37,700 bases of DNA. Origin: Pseudomonas sp. GM21 (GTDB lineage: Bacteria > Pseudomonadota > Gammaproteobacteria > Pseudomonadales > Pseudomonadaceae). The stretch covers positions 1 through 37,700 of the forward strand of contig NZ_AKJS01000081.1 of NCBI RefSeq assembly GCF_000282215.1. Direction: 5' to 3'. The notes below the pieces were generated by a model. That model did not search any database and had not been told where the DNA came from. It saw only the letters and a program-made list of their open reading frames with translations. Shown in pieces: positions 19,191-28,380 of the stretch. The position numbers were made by a program, and so were the translations under genes. How positions within the stretch are numbered: the stretch's first letter is position 1; the number at the start of each line of letters is the position of its first letter.

Positions 19191-19802
19191 TCAGGCTTCG
19201 TCGTTATAAACGAATTTCGGCATTTCCCAGTGAAAACGGATCGCCAGCAACCGCAGCAGGAAACCACCAAACAGCGTGATCAAAATCGCCTGTTCACCGG
19301 GTAATTGCAGGTAGATGCAGAGCATGTAGCACCACGCCGCGGCGAACGAGACGCTGGCATAGAGTTCGCGACGGAAGATCAGTGGGATGTCGTTGCAGAA
19401 GATGTCGCGCAGGATGCCGCCGAATACGCCGGTGATCACGCCACTGACCGACGCAACCAGCATGCCGTGGCCCATTTCCAGCGCGGTCATGCAGCCGATC
19501 AGGGTGAACGCCACCAGGCCCACGGCGTCGAGCACCAGAAATAGTGAGCGCAGGTGGCGCATCCAGCGTGCAGCGAAGACGGTAAACATCGCCGCGATCG
19601 AGGTCAGCACCAGGTATTCCGGGTGCTTGACCCAAGTCAGCGGGTAGTGGCCGAGCAGCACGTCGCGCACCGAACCGCCGCCCAACGCCGTGATGCAGGC
19701 GATCAACACCACCCCAAACCAGTCCATGCCGCGCCGGCCGGCAGAGAGCGCACCGGTCATGGCTTCGGCGGTGATTGCGATCAGGTAGAGCATCAGCAAC
19801 AT
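19191..19802 (-). CDS. UPF0126/TRIC-type small membrane protein (YicG/YadS-like)
   Basis: Integral membrane protein of 203 residues with about seven hydrophobic segments arranged as two similar repeats. Each carries a GGxxRDxx motif: GGGSVRDVLLGHYPL near residue 42 and GGILRDIFCNDIPL near residue 129. This is the UPF0126 family, related to trimeric intracellular cation channels. Members have been described as glycine or small-solute transporters, but I cannot assign a substrate. The start is ATG 19802 with AAGGA ten bases upstream. It converges on queG with a repeat pair between them, and is monocistronic as far as can be seen. Confidence 0.88.
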   Translation of the reverse strand: MLLMLYLIAITAEAMTGALSAGRRGMDWFGVVLIACITALGGGSVRDVLLGHYPLTWVKHPEYLVLTSIAAMFTVFAARWMRHLRSLFLVLDAVGLVAFTLIGCMTALEMGHGMLVASVSGVITGVFGGILRDIFCNDIPLIFRRELYASVSFAAAWCYMLCIYLQLPGEQAILITLFGGFLLRLLAIRFHWEMPKFVYNDEA

Positions 19803-19916
19803 GGCGAGGCGGTCCTTGCAGAAAGGCGCGCAGTCTACTCACTTCATCGACGCCCCAAAAGAGGGCACCTGAGAATCAATTCAATCACCGAAGGTGTCTG
19901 AGCAGACACCGCCCAT

Positions 19917-20459
19917 TCAGAACTTGATGAAGTGCTTGCGATAGTGCTGCAACTCGGCGATGGATTCGCGAATGTCATCCAGCGCCAGGTGGGTGCTGCC
20001 CTTTTTGAAGCTGTCGCGCACGTCCGGTGCCCAGCGAGCGGCCAGCTCTTTCAGGGTCGAGACGTCGAGGTTGCGGTAGTGGAAGAAGCTTTCCAGGGAT
20101 TTCATGTGCGTATAAAGGAAGCGACGGTCCTGGCAGATGCTGTTGCCACAGATCGGCGACTTGCCCTTCGGCACCCACAGCTCCAGGAAAGCAATGGTCT
20201 CGGCTTCGGCTTCGGCCATGCTGATGCGGCTGTCACGAACGCGCTGGGTCAGGCCCGAACCGCCGTGTTGACGGGTGTTCCATTCGTCCATGCCGGCAAG
20301 GATTTCGTCGCTGTGGTGGATGGCGATCACCGGACCTTCGGCCAAGGTGTTCAAATCACTGTCGGTGACGATGGTGGCCATCTCGATGATGACGTCGGTA
20401 TCAGGGTTCAGACCGGTCATTTCCAGGTCGATCCAGATCAGATTCTGCGGGTTTTGCAT
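19917..20459 (-). CDS. orn: Oligoribonuclease
   Basis: DEDDh-family 3'-5' exoribonuclease that degrades RNA dinucleotides, including pGpG from cyclic-di-GMP turnover in Pseudomonas. The 180-residue product has the usual length. The acidic active-site residues are seen in [13 protein letters not shown] (D11, E13), in [12 protein letters not shown], and in [14 protein letters not shown] with its His and Asp. I chose ATG 20459 ([16 protein letters not shown]), preceded by TAGGAG, over the longer frame to 20501. It is divergent from rsgA. Confidence 0.98.
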   Translation of the reverse strand: MQNPQNLIWIDLEMTGLNPDTDVIIEMATIVTDSDLNTLAEGPVIAIHHSDEILAGMDEWNTRQHGGSGLTQRVRDSRISMAEAEAETIAFLELWVPKGKSPICGNSICQDRRFLYTHMKSLESFFHYRNLDVSTLKELAARWAPDVRDSFKKGSTHLALDDIRESIAELQHYRKHFIKF

Positions 20460-20485
20460 GTGTCGGCTCCTAGGCAATGCTGCGC

Positions 20486-20521
20486 AGTTTAGCCTAGGCA
20501 ACCGGCGGGGCGTGCTAAACT
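20486..20521. promoter_or_regulatory. Divergent -10-like elements between orn and rsgA
   Basis: The hexamer TAAACT occurs on the minus strand at 20491-20486, facing orn, and on the plus strand at 20516-20521, facing rsgA. The plus copy has a TG two bases upstream (TGCTAAACT, extended -10). No matching -35 is clear on either side, so these are suggestions only. Confidence 0.35.
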
Positions 20522-20566
20522 CGCGGCCGTTTTACCTAATCGCTGCATTCTTGATACGGAACACCC

Positions 20567-21598
20567 ATGGCCAAACGCCAACTCAATCGTCGTCAAAACT
20601 GGCGCATCGAAAAGATTCAGGGCGAACGCGCTGCCCGCGCCGCCAAACGCGAGTCCTCGGCTGTCGAGGCACTTGAGGGTGGCGACCTGGGTCCGGAACA
20701 GACGGGTCTGGTGATCGCGCACTTCGGTGTACAGGTCGAAGTCGAGGCCCTCGATGGCGAGCTGGCTGGCCAGGTGTTCCGCTGTCACTTGCGCGCCAAC
20801 CTGCCAGCGCTGGTGACCGGTGATCAAGTGGTCTGGCGTGCCGGCAACCAGGGCATCGGCGTAATCGTGGCGCAACTGCCACGTAAAACCGAACTCTGCC
20901 GTCCGGACAGCCGTGGCCAGCTCAAGCCGGTAGCGGCCAACGTCGACATGATCGTCATCGTGTTTGCCCCGCTGCCCGAGCCACACGCCAACCTGATCGA
21001 CCGTTATCTGGTTGCCGCCGAGCACGCAGGTATCCGGCCACTGCTGCTGCTCAACAAATTCGACCTGATCGACGAGCAGAACGCCCCGGCCCTGAATGCC
21101 TTGCTGGCGGTTTACCGCACACTCGGATACCCGGTGCTGGAAGTGTCGGCGCATCACGGCAATGGCATGGAGCAACTTCAAAAACAATTGGACGGTCGCA
21201 TCAGCGTATTCGTCGGCCAGTCCGGTGTCGGCAAGTCGTCGCTAGTCAACAGCCTGCTGCCGGAAGTCGAAGCCCGTGTCGGCCCGTTGTCCGAACTGTC
21301 CGGCCAGGGCACTCACACCACGACCACCGCGCGGCTGTTCCACTTCCCCGGTGGCGGTGAGTTGATCGACTCCCCGGGTATTCGTGAATTCGGTCTGGGC
21401 CACGTCAGCCGTGCCGACGTTGAAGCCGGTTTCATCGAGTTCAACGACCTGATCGGCACCTGCCGCTTCCGTGACTGCAAACACGACCGTGAACCGGGTT
21501 GCGCCCTGCTCAAGGCCCTCGAAGAAGGCCGCGTGCAGCAGCAACGGATGAACAGCTACCGCTCGATCATTGCCAGCTTGCCTGAGACCAGCTACTAA
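20567..21598 (+). CDS. rsgA: Small-subunit ribosome biogenesis GTPase RsgA
   Basis: Late 30S assembly GTPase that checks the decoding centre and releases RbfA. The 343-residue product has a basic N-terminus ([17 protein letters not shown]), an OB-fold region, and a circularly permuted G domain: G4 NKFDL at about 163-167 comes before G1 GQSGVGKSS (217-225) and G3 [10 protein letters not shown]. The C-terminus has a zinc knuckle ([16 protein letters not shown]). The start is ATG 20567. It converges on motB with a strong two-way terminator in between. Confidence 0.97.
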   Translation: MAKRQLNRRQNWRIEKIQGERAARAAKRESSAVEALEGGDLGPEQTGLVIAHFGVQVEVEALDGELAGQVFRCHLRANLPALVTGDQVVWRAGNQGIGVIVAQLPRKTELCRPDSRGQLKPVAANVDMIVIVFAPLPEPHANLIDRYLVAAEHAGIRPLLLLNKFDLIDEQNAPALNALLAVYRTLGYPVLEVSAHHGNGMEQLQKQLDGRISVFVGQSGVGKSSLVNSLLPEVEARVGPLSELSGQGTHTTTTARLFHFPGGGELIDSPGIREFGLGHVSRADVEAGFIEFNDLIGTCRFRDCKHDREPGCALLKALEEGRVQQQRMNSYRSIIASLPETSY

Positions 21599-21613
21599 GC
21601 AGCAGCCTCCAGA

Positions 21614-21650
21614 CACAAAAAAGCCGCGATCATCTCGCGGCTTTTTTGTG
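21614..21650. terminator. Bidirectional Rho-independent terminator between rsgA and motB
   Basis: A perfect 16-bp stem, cacaaaaaagccgcga (21614-21629) with its complement at 21635-21650, has a five-base loop. Flanking runs of six A and six T residues give a T-run in both directions. It lies 15 bases after the rsgA stop and just outside the motB stop. Confidence 0.95.
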
Positions 21651-21652
21651 GG

Positions 21653-22675
21653 TCACGGCTTCGGCGGCTCCGCCGGTTTCGGTGCCGGGTTTTCGAAGAT
21701 GTTCAATCGCTCGCGAAGCTCATGGGCCGGCAGCGGTTCTTTATCCGCCGGCAATGCGTTCGGATCGGCTGGCTTGGCCGGCACTTCGCCCGTACCGCTA
21801 TGCGCTGGTGCTGGCGCAGGTTCCGCACCCTGTGAACCTTCGATGGCGCGCTGGGCTTTCTTGGTCAGCACCACAATGTCGATCCGGCGATTGACCGGAT
21901 TGAACGGGTTCTCCCGGTCGAACAGCGCCGACGAGGCATAACCGACCACCCGCGCCACCTGTTGATCCGGATAACTGCCGGCGATCAGCGCACGGCGGGC
22001 GGCATTGGCACGGTTGGCCGAGAGTTCCCAGTTGCCGAAATCACCGGTGCCCGAGTACGGCTTGGCATCGGTATGGCCGCTGATGCTGATCTTGTTCGGC
22101 ACCGCTTTGATGGTGTCGGCCATGGCCAGCAGAATGTCTTCGAAATACGGTTTGAGTCGCGCACTGCCGGAGTCGAACATAGGGCGGTTTTCCGCGTCCA
22201 TGATCTGGATGCGCAAACCGTCCTGGGTGATCTCGAACAGGATCTGGTCCTTGAATTTCTGCAGTTGCGGGTTTTCATCGACCTTGTTCTGCAACTCTTG
22301 CAGCAACAATTCCAGGCGTTCCTTCTCAACCAGCTCGGCCATGCCTTCGACTTGTTCGGTGTCGATGGTGACGCGGTCTGGCTGGGGCTCAGACTTAACT
22401 TCAGGGTTAAGGGTTTTCTCTGGCGCCAGAGTCGGAGAACCGCCCAGATCGATGATGTACGGCGTGCCACTTTCGGTAAAGCCGACCGGATCCTTGAAGT
22501 AACCGGCGATGGCGATTTTCTGTTCCGGTGTTGCAGTGGACAGCAGCCACAGCACCAGGAAAAACGCCATCATCGCCGTCGCGAAGTCCGCGAAAGCGAT
22601 TTTCCAGGAGCCCCCGTGATGCCCGCCCGCGTATTTTTTTACGCGCTTGATGATTATCGGCTGGTTATTTTCCAT
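21653..22675 (-). CDS. motB: Flagellar motor stator protein MotB
   Basis: Stator subunit that anchors MotA to peptidoglycan and conducts the ions that drive flagellar rotation. The 340-residue product has a short cytoplasmic N-terminus, then a single membrane segment with the ion-binding Asp in AFADFATAMMAFFLVLWL (D30). A periplasmic OmpA-like domain follows, with ISGHTDAKPY and GNWELSANRANAARR, which contact peptidoglycan. A Pro/Ala-rich tail ends the protein. Tyr is absent at the position after the conserved Ala, as in proton-type rather than sodium-type MotB. It starts three bases after motA and shares its promoter. Confidence 0.97.
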   Translation of the reverse strand: MENNQPIIIKRVKKYAGGHHGGSWKIAFADFATAMMAFFLVLWLLSTATPEQKIAIAGYFKDPVGFTESGTPYIIDLGGSPTLAPEKTLNPEVKSEPQPDRVTIDTEQVEGMAELVEKERLELLLQELQNKVDENPQLQKFKDQILFEITQDGLRIQIMDAENRPMFDSGSARLKPYFEDILLAMADTIKAVPNKISISGHTDAKPYSGTGDFGNWELSANRANAARRALIAGSYPDQQVARVVGYASSALFDRENPFNPVNRRIDIVVLTKKAQRAIEGSQGAEPAPAPAHSGTGEVPAKPADPNALPADKEPLPAHELRERLNIFENPAPKPAEPPKP

Positions 22676-22678
22676 GAC

Positions 22679-23530
22679 TTAGCGACCGCGAACCGCTTGT
22701 TCCAGCTCAGCGAAGCTAGGACGGTGCGCCGGGTACAGCACTTTGCGTCCGAACTCTACGGCCAGCGATGGCGGCATGCCGGAGGCCGAGGCAACCAGCG
22801 ACGCCTTGATGGCTTCGTAAACGTTCAGCTCTTCCTTGGCGTCGTGGGCCAGTGCATGGGCCAGCGGGCCGAAGAAACCGTAGGCGGCGAGAATACCGAA
22901 GAAGGTACCGACCAGTGCCGCACCGACGTGCACGCCGATCATTTTCTGATCGCTTTCACCCAGGGACGCCATGGTCACCACGATACCCAGTACCGCCGCG
23001 ACGATACCGAAACCCGGCATGGCGTCAGCGATGCCGTTCACCGCGTGAGAGGGGTGATCCAGGTCTTCCTTGAGGCTGGTCAGCTCCATGTCGAACAGGC
23101 CTTCGAGCTCATGGGGCGCCATGTTGCCGGATGACATGATGCGCAGGTAATCGCAGATGTACGCGGTCATGCGGTCATCTTTGAGCACCGCCGGGTACTT
23201 GGCGAAGATCGGACTCGCCGCGGCATCTTCGATGTCGCCTTCGATGGCCATCATGCCTTCGCGGCGGCTTTTGTTGAGAATCTCGTAAATCAGCCCCAGC
23301 ACTTCAAGGTAGAAGGTGTGGTTGAAACGCGAGCTGAACATCCCGAAGGCTTTCTTCAGCGTGAGTTTGACCATATGGCCTGGGTTGGCCTGCAGGAATG
23401 CGCCCAGGGCCGCACCACCGATAATCATCACCTCGAAAGGCTGAATAAGGGCGGCAATCTTGCCGTGTGAGAGCACGTATCCGCCAAGCACGCTTGCGAA
23501 TACGACGATGATGCCGAGAATTTTAGCCAT
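22679..23530 (-). CDS. motA: Flagellar motor stator protein MotA
   Basis: Four-helix inner-membrane stator subunit whose cytoplasmic loop pushes on FliG. The 283-residue product has the usual length. It begins MAKILGIIVVFASVLGGYVL, has a large cytoplasmic loop, and then paired C-terminal helices (GIVAAVLGIVVTMASLGESD and VGTFFGILAAYGFFGPLAHA). I chose ATG 23530 with TAGGAG upstream; the longer frame to 23608 covers the leader. A FliA-type promoter lies about 70-95 bases upstream. motB follows after three bases. Confidence 0.97.
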   Translation of the reverse strand: MAKILGIIVVFASVLGGYVLSHGKIAALIQPFEVMIIGGAALGAFLQANPGHMVKLTLKKAFGMFSSRFNHTFYLEVLGLIYEILNKSRREGMMAIEGDIEDAAASPIFAKYPAVLKDDRMTAYICDYLRIMSSGNMAPHELEGLFDMELTSLKEDLDHPSHAVNGIADAMPGFGIVAAVLGIVVTMASLGESDQKMIGVHVGAALVGTFFGILAAYGFFGPLAHALAHDAKEELNVYEAIKASLVASASGMPPSLAVEFGRKVLYPAHRPSFAELEQAVRGR

Positions 23531-23598
23531 AGGTAGGAGAGCACTTACTGAGTCGGGTTCAAGGTCATATTCGGAAGTTGAAAAATCTCTTCTTCTCC

Positions 23599-23625
23599 TT
23601 ATCGGCAAAACTGCGCCAGACTATA
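23599..23625 (-). promoter_or_regulatory. Sigma-28 (FliA) promoter of motAB
   Basis: Read on the minus strand, TATAGTCT (23625-23618) is followed after exactly 11 bases by GCCGATAA (23606-23599). The flagellar sigma consensus is TAAAGTTT-N11-GCCGATAA: the -10 matches at 8 of 8 positions, the -35 at 6 of 8, and the spacing is exact. It predicts a leader of about 60 bases before motA. Confidence 0.82.
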
Positions 23626-23696
23626 GGCCGTTCAAGCGAAAAGCTAATTTAGCCTACTCCGGGCATAGGTAATGCAGACGATGATTGCGTCCAACC

Positions 23697-25235
23697 ATGG
23701 CTAACCCAACGAACATTGCGACTCAAAAACCGACCACACTTGAAGGCTGGGTCAAGCTTCTCGATGGCGTGCGCCTGCCAGTTCCGCAAGATGCCCATGA
23801 CCGTGTCAGCAAGGCCATCGCCGATAACCGCAGTTCGCTTCGGGATATCGCAGAGCTCATGCAAGACAGCCCTGCCCTGGCCTTGAGCATCATTCGTGAA
23901 GCCAACCGTCACACCCACGGCAGCATGACCGAGCCCGCGGAAAACCTTGAAGTGGCGATCAATCGCCTCGGTTTGAAACGCACCGAAGAACTGCTCGCCC
24001 GCCTGCCCGCAGAGCCCCTGTCACAGATCCCGGTTGCCTTGCGCCAGTTGCAGTTGATCAGCCAGCACGCGACGCAACAGGCCAATGGTTTTTTTGCCAG
24101 TCGCCTCGCGCGGCTGTGGCAGGACATTCACTGGGGCAGCCTGCTGTTTCTCTCGCCGCTATGGCCCATGGCGCTGACCCATCCGCAATTGCTTGAAGAG
24201 TGGGAGCTGCGGGTCTTCCATAAGGGCGAATCGGCACGCAATGTCGAAAAGCAGTTGTTCGGCGTGCGCCTGCTGGACATATGCCAGACCCTGGTGAGCC
24301 TCTGGCGCCTGCCGATTTGGGTGGAACAGGGATATCGCCTGCTGCTGACCGAGCAGCGCGAACTGGTCAAGGTCTTGCGCATTGCCCGCGACAGCGATCA
24401 TCCCTTGCGCCAGCAAAACCGCCTCGATGACGATCCGACCCTGCGTCGCTGGCTCAATCAGCCGGCCAATACCGTGCTGTTGGCCAACGGCCTGGCGCTG
24501 TCGGCGCAACAGGCGTGGGACAGTCCTCACAGCGCGCGCTGGCAATACCTGACCAGTCTTTACCTGCAAATCCCCATGGCCGACGTGCAGCAGCAATTGC
24601 ACCAACAGGCCGCCAACAGCGCCCGGCTACATACCATGCCGGACCTGTGGCACCCGGCCGTATCGCTGCTCTGGCCGCCGGGCATGAACCGTATCCACGC
24701 CGGGCTGCTACCGGCACCGGCGCCGACCACCGAAGACCTGGCGAAGTGGCGCAGCCAGTGCGCCGAGTTACTGCTGGAGCCAAGCCCCTTCACCAACGCC
24801 ATGCACTTGACCACCTCCGCCCGGGACGCCTTGGTCGCGTGCGGCATGCGCCGGGTGATGATCTTGATGGCTGACCGCACACACGCCAATCTGCGGGTAC
24901 ATCAGGTTGCCGGATTGCCAAAAGAAACGGCCGGGTTGAATTTCGTGGTGAACCAAAGCAACGTCCTGCAACGATTGCTCTCGCAACAGGCTCAGGTGCG
25001 CCTGACACCGGCCAACACCGCCCAATTCTCAGCCTTGTTGCCTGCCAGCCTGCGCGCACAGTTCCGTGGCGAACACCTGTTGCTGCGCTCGCTGATCAAT
25101 AATGGTCGGGTGATCATGGTGGTGGTGGCAGATCAGGGTGGCGGACCGCTCTCGGAAATCACCGTGCAAGCCTTCGGCAAAACCGCGCAGTGCATCGAGA
25201 AAGCCCTACACACCTTTAGCCACCGCGGCCAATGA
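23697..25235 (+). CDS. HDOD-domain protein with a possible C-terminal GAF-like region
   Basis: Protein of 512 residues, probably cytoplasmic as no signal peptide or membrane segment is seen. The N-terminal part (about 20-200) resembles the HDOD fold, a catalytically dead relative of HD phosphohydrolases: LPVPQDAHDRVSKAI, DSPALALSIIREAN, and AINRLGLKRTEELL. The C-terminal part (about 365-510) looks GAF-like (ALVACGMRRVMILMADRTHA). HDOD proteins usually act in signalling through partners. ATG 23697 is chosen over an upstream TTG at 23685; no strong ribosome site is seen for either. It is divergent from motAB and upstream of rhdA. Its partner and signal are unknown. Confidence 0.8.
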   Translation: MANPTNIATQKPTTLEGWVKLLDGVRLPVPQDAHDRVSKAIADNRSSLRDIAELMQDSPALALSIIREANRHTHGSMTEPAENLEVAINRLGLKRTEELLARLPAEPLSQIPVALRQLQLISQHATQQANGFFASRLARLWQDIHWGSLLFLSPLWPMALTHPQLLEEWELRVFHKGESARNVEKQLFGVRLLDICQTLVSLWRLPIWVEQGYRLLLTEQRELVKVLRIARDSDHPLRQQNRLDDDPTLRRWLNQPANTVLLANGLALSAQQAWDSPHSARWQYLTSLYLQIPMADVQQQLHQQAANSARLHTMPDLWHPAVSLLWPPGMNRIHAGLLPAPAPTTEDLAKWRSQCAELLLEPSPFTNAMHLTTSARDALVACGMRRVMILMADRTHANLRVHQVAGLPKETAGLNFVVNQSNVLQRLLSQQAQVRLTPANTAQFSALLPASLRAQFRGEHLLLRSLINNGRVIMVVVADQGGGPLSEITVQAFGKTAQCIEKALHTFSHRGQ

Positions 25236-25277
25236 CGCTGCGTTACAATCCTCCCTTTTGTGCTCTGGAGACCTCAC

Positions 25278-26093
25278 ATGTCTGACTTCTCTGGCTTGCC
25301 GCTGGTGATCGAGCCGAGCGACTTGCTCCCTCGTCTTGAGTCCCGCGACCTGATTCTGGTGGACCTGACCAGCAGTGCCCGTTATGCCGAAGGGCACCTT
25401 CCCGGCGCGCGTTTTGTCGATCCGAAACGCACGCAACTCGGGCAGGCGCCAGCGCCGGGGCTGATGCCACCGAAAGCGGCGCTCGAAGCGTTGTTCGGAG
25501 AGCTGGGCCACCATCGCGATGCAGTGTATGTGGTGTATGACGATGAAGGCGGCGGCTGGGCCGGGCGTTTTATCTGGCTGCTGGACGTTATCGGTCACAA
25601 AAAGTACCACTACGTTGATGGCGGCCTGCCGGCCTGGCTGGCAGAAGGCATGCCCATGTCGATCCAGATTCCGGCACCCGTTGGCGGCCCGGTGGCATTG
25701 ACCCTGCACGACGAACCCACCGCCACCCGCGAGTACCTGCAAAGCCGTTTAGGTGCCGCCGACCTGGCGATCTGGGACGCGCGCGGGCCGCTGGAGTACT
25801 CCGGCGAGAAAGTGCTGGCGGCCAAGGCCGGGCACATTCCCGGTGCCGTCAATTTCGAATGGACCGCGGGCATGGATAAGGCGCGCAACTTGCGCATCCG
25901 CACGGACATGCCGCAGATCCTCGAACAGCTCGGCATCAGTAAAGACAAAGAAGTGATTACCCACTGCCAGACTCATCACCGTTCTGGCTTCACCTATCTG
26001 GTGGCCAAATCCCTCGGTTATCCGCGGGTCAAAGGCTATGCCGGTTCCTGGGGCGAATGGGGCAACCACCCCGACACCCCCGTAGAGATTTAA
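25278..26093 (+). CDS. rhdA: Thiosulfate sulfurtransferase (tandem rhodanese, RhdA type)
   Basis: Two-domain rhodanese of 271 residues that moves sulfane sulphur from thiosulfate to cyanide or other thiophilic acceptors. The N-terminal domain is structural (ILVDLTSSARYAEGHLPGAR). The C-terminal domain holds the active-site loop HCQTHHRSGFTYL with catalytic Cys230. The sequence is very close to what I remember of Azotobacter vinelandii RhdA in length, active loop and ending (GYAGSWGEWGNHPDTPVEI). The start is ATG 25278 with GGAG upstream. A -10-like TACAAT (25244-25249) lies upstream without a clear -35. psd follows after 17 bases, probably in the same transcript. Confidence 0.95.
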   Translation: MSDFSGLPLVIEPSDLLPRLESRDLILVDLTSSARYAEGHLPGARFVDPKRTQLGQAPAPGLMPPKAALEALFGELGHHRDAVYVVYDDEGGGWAGRFIWLLDVIGHKKYHYVDGGLPAWLAEGMPMSIQIPAPVGGPVALTLHDEPTATREYLQSRLGAADLAIWDARGPLEYSGEKVLAAKAGHIPGAVNFEWTAGMDKARNLRIRTDMPQILEQLGISKDKEVITHCQTHHRSGFTYLVAKSLGYPRVKGYAGSWGEWGNHPDTPVEI

Positions 26094-26110
26094 GGTTTTA
26101 AGGACAGTTA

Positions 26111-26971
26111 ATGAATAAGCGTCTGTTTATCCTCAGCCAATACCTGCTGCCCCATCACTTGCTCTCGCGACTGGCCGGCTGCATTGCCGAATGCCGCGTG
26201 CGCTGGTTCAAAAACGCCTTTACCGCCTGGTTCGCCAAGCGTTATCAGGTGGACATGTCCCAGGCCCTGGTCGAAGACCTGACCGCTTACGAGCACTTCA
26301 ATGCGTTCTTCACCCGCGCCCTGAAAGACGGCGCTCGCCCGCTCGACGAAACCCCGGGCGCCATTCTCAGCCCGGCCGATGGCGCGGTCAGCCAGCTCGG
26401 CCCGATCGAACACGGTCGCGTGTTCCAGGCCAAGGGCCACAGCTTCAGCGTGCTGGAATTGTTGGGCGGTGATGCTGCGAATGCCGCGCCGTTCATGGGC
26501 GGTGATTTCGCCACCATTTACCTGTCGCCGAAGGACTACCACCGCGTGCACATGCCGCTGGCCGGCACTCTGCGTGAGATGGTCTACATCCCGGGCCGAA
26601 TCTTCTCGGTCAACCAGACCACCGCCGAAAACGTTCCCGAGCTGTTCGCCCGTAACGAGCGCGTGGCGTGCATTTTCGACACCGAGCGCGGGCCGATGGC
26701 CGTGGTGCTGGTGGGCGCGATGATCGTTGCGTCGATCGAAACCGTCTGGGCCGGGCTGGTCACGCCACCGAAACGCGAGCTGAAAACCTTCCGTTACGAT
26801 GAAGCCGCCCGCGCGCCGATCCATCTGGAAAAAGGTGCGGAACTGGGTCGCTTCAAACTGGGTTCGACTGCTGTCGTGCTATTCGGGCCAGATCAAGTGC
26901 AGTGGTCTGAAGAGCTGGCGGCGGGTTCGCCGGTGCAGATGGGCCAGGGAATGGGCCTGCCAAAAGCCTAA
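26111..26971 (+). CDS. psd: Phosphatidylserine decarboxylase proenzyme
   Basis: Makes phosphatidylethanolamine from phosphatidylserine at the inner membrane. The 286-residue proenzyme cleaves itself at the LGST motif (Gly251-Ser252) to form the pyruvoyl group on Ser252 of the small subunit. Also visible are [13 protein letters not shown] and [18 protein letters not shown], with the conserved His residues of the autocleavage triad. The start is ATG 26111 with AAGGA upstream. It lies 17 bases after rhdA and converges on serB; a repeat pair fills the gap. Confidence 0.97.
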   Translation: MNKRLFILSQYLLPHHLLSRLAGCIAECRVRWFKNAFTAWFAKRYQVDMSQALVEDLTAYEHFNAFFTRALKDGARPLDETPGAILSPADGAVSQLGPIEHGRVFQAKGHSFSVLELLGGDAANAAPFMGGDFATIYLSPKDYHRVHMPLAGTLREMVYIPGRIFSVNQTTAENVPELFARNERVACIFDTERGPMAVVLVGAMIVASIETVWAGLVTPPKRELKTFRYDEAARAPIHLEKGAELGRFKLGSTAVVLFGPDQVQWSEELAAGSPVQMGQGMGLPKA

Positions 26972-26988
26972 AGGCCAAACTGCATCCC

Positions 26989-27078
26989 TGTGGGATCTGG
27001 CTTGCCCGCGAAAGCGTCGGCACAGACAACATAGATGTTGGATGTTCCGGCCTCTTCGCGGGCAAGCCCGCTCCCACA
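26989..27078. repeat. REP pair ('gtgggagcggg' family) between psd and serB
   Basis: The arm 26989-27011 pairs with the arm 27056-27078, each 23 bp, with two mismatches (both in the left arm, where gagcggg has become gatctgg). The right arm matches the copy at 2802-2826. It lies between the convergent psd and serB stops and probably folds into a long hairpin. Confidence 0.88.
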
Positions 27079-27094
27079 TTTATTTTTGCGGCGT

Positions 27095-28309
27095 CTAGAG
27101 CTGTCCGTCGCGATCGCGGAAGCCCAGCAGGTACAGCACACCATCCAGCCCAAGGGTGGAAATCGCCTGTTTCGCCGATTGCTTCACCAGCGGCTTGGCC
27201 CGGAACGCCACACCCAATCCCGCAATCGCCAGCATCGGCAGGTCATTGGCGCCGTCGCCGACTGCAATGGTCTGCTCCAGTCGCAATCCTTCCTTATGGG
27301 CCAGCTCACGCAGCAAGTCAGCCTTGCGCTGCGCATCGACAATCGGCTCGACCGCAACCCCCGTGACTTTCCCGTCGACCACTTCCAGTTCGTTGGCAAA
27401 TACGTAGTCAATGCCCAGCTTGGCCTGCAATTGCTTGGCGAAGTAGGTAAAGCCACCCGACAGAATCGCGGTCTTGTAGCCCAGACGCTTGAGTTCGGCG
27501 AACAGGGTCTCGGCACCTTCGGTCAGGCGCAGGGAAGCACCGATCGAATCCAGCACGCTGACGTCCAGACCTTGCAACAACGCCAGACGCTCTTTGAAGC
27601 TCGCACGGAAATCCAGCTCACCGGCCATCGCTCGCTCGGTGATTTCCGACACCTGGTCGCCGACACCCGCCGCCTTGGCCAGTTCGTCGATCACTTCTGC
27701 TTCGATCAGGGTCGAGTCCATGTCGAACACCGCCAGGCGACGGTTGCGACGGAACAACGAGTCTTCCTGAAAGGCGATGTCGACGTTCAGTTCCTGCGCA
27801 ACGCTGAGGAATTCGGCCCGCAGCGCCTGCGGATCAGCCGCTTCGCCACGCACGGAAAACTCGATGCAACCCTTGCCCTTGTCAGCCGGGGTGTCGAGCG
27901 GCATGCGCCCTGACAACCGATCGATGTGATCGATGTTCAGGCCATATTTGGCGGTAATCGAGCTCACGGCCTGCAACTGCCCGGCAGTCACTTTGCGGGT
28001 CAATAGCGTCACGATGTGGCGCTTTTTGCCCTGATTGCCGACCCACTGCTGATAGTCCTCTTCGGACACCGGCGTGAAACGCACCTGTTGATCGAGCTCG
28101 TAACCCTTGAACAGGATGTCCTTGAGCACCGACTTGCCTTGCTCGGTATCCGGAATTTCAACCAGGATGCCGAACGACAGGGTGTCGTGGATCACCGCCT
28201 GACCGATGTCGAGAATGTTCACACCACCCTGGGCCAGAACGCCGGTAATGGCCGCAGTCAGACCCGGACGGTCGACTCCCGTGATGTTTATCAGGACGAT
28301 TTCGCGCAA
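27095..28309 (-). CDS. serB: Phosphoserine phosphatase SerB
   Basis: HAD-family phosphatase that gives serine from phosphoserine. The 404-residue product has ACT-like N-terminal domains (REIVLINITGVDRPGLTAAI and HIVTLLTRKVTAGQLQ), which may sense amino acids. The HAD core follows: RLAVFDMDSTLIEAEVIDEL (nucleophile D196, acid/base D198), ILSGGFTYFA and VGDGANDLPML. The best start is TTG 28309: GGGGG lies six to eight bases upstream and translation then begins REIVLINITG, the conserved family start. The longer frame to 28324 also begins with TTG but has no ribosome site. It is divergent from the HAMP protein. Confidence 0.96.
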   Translation of the reverse strand: MREIVLINITGVDRPGLTAAITGVLAQGGVNILDIGQAVIHDTLSFGILVEIPDTEQGKSVLKDILFKGYELDQQVRFTPVSEEDYQQWVGNQGKKRHIVTLLTRKVTAGQLQAVSSITAKYGLNIDHIDRLSGRMPLDTPADKGKGCIEFSVRGEAADPQALRAEFLSVAQELNVDIAFQEDSLFRRNRRLAVFDMDSTLIEAEVIDELAKAAGVGDQVSEITERAMAGELDFRASFKERLALLQGLDVSVLDSIGASLRLTEGAETLFAELKRLGYKTAILSGGFTYFAKQLQAKLGIDYVFANELEVVDGKVTGVAVEPIVDAQRKADLLRELAHKEGLRLEQTIAVGDGANDLPMLAIAGLGVAFRAKPLVKQSAKQAISTLGLDGVLYLLGFRDRDGQL

Positions 28310-28339
28310 GGCGCACCCCCGCAAGTGGAAAAAAACCGC

Positions 28340-28345
28340 ATTCTA
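28340..28345 (-). promoter_or_regulatory. Candidate -10 for serB
   Basis: On the minus strand the hexamer is TAGAAT, one mismatch from TATAAT, about 31 bases before the TTG start of serB. No good -35 is visible at 16-18 bases. Confidence 0.4.
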
Positions 28346-28380
28346 CCCACTTTCAGTGACCATCGGGCACCGTGAGCGCT

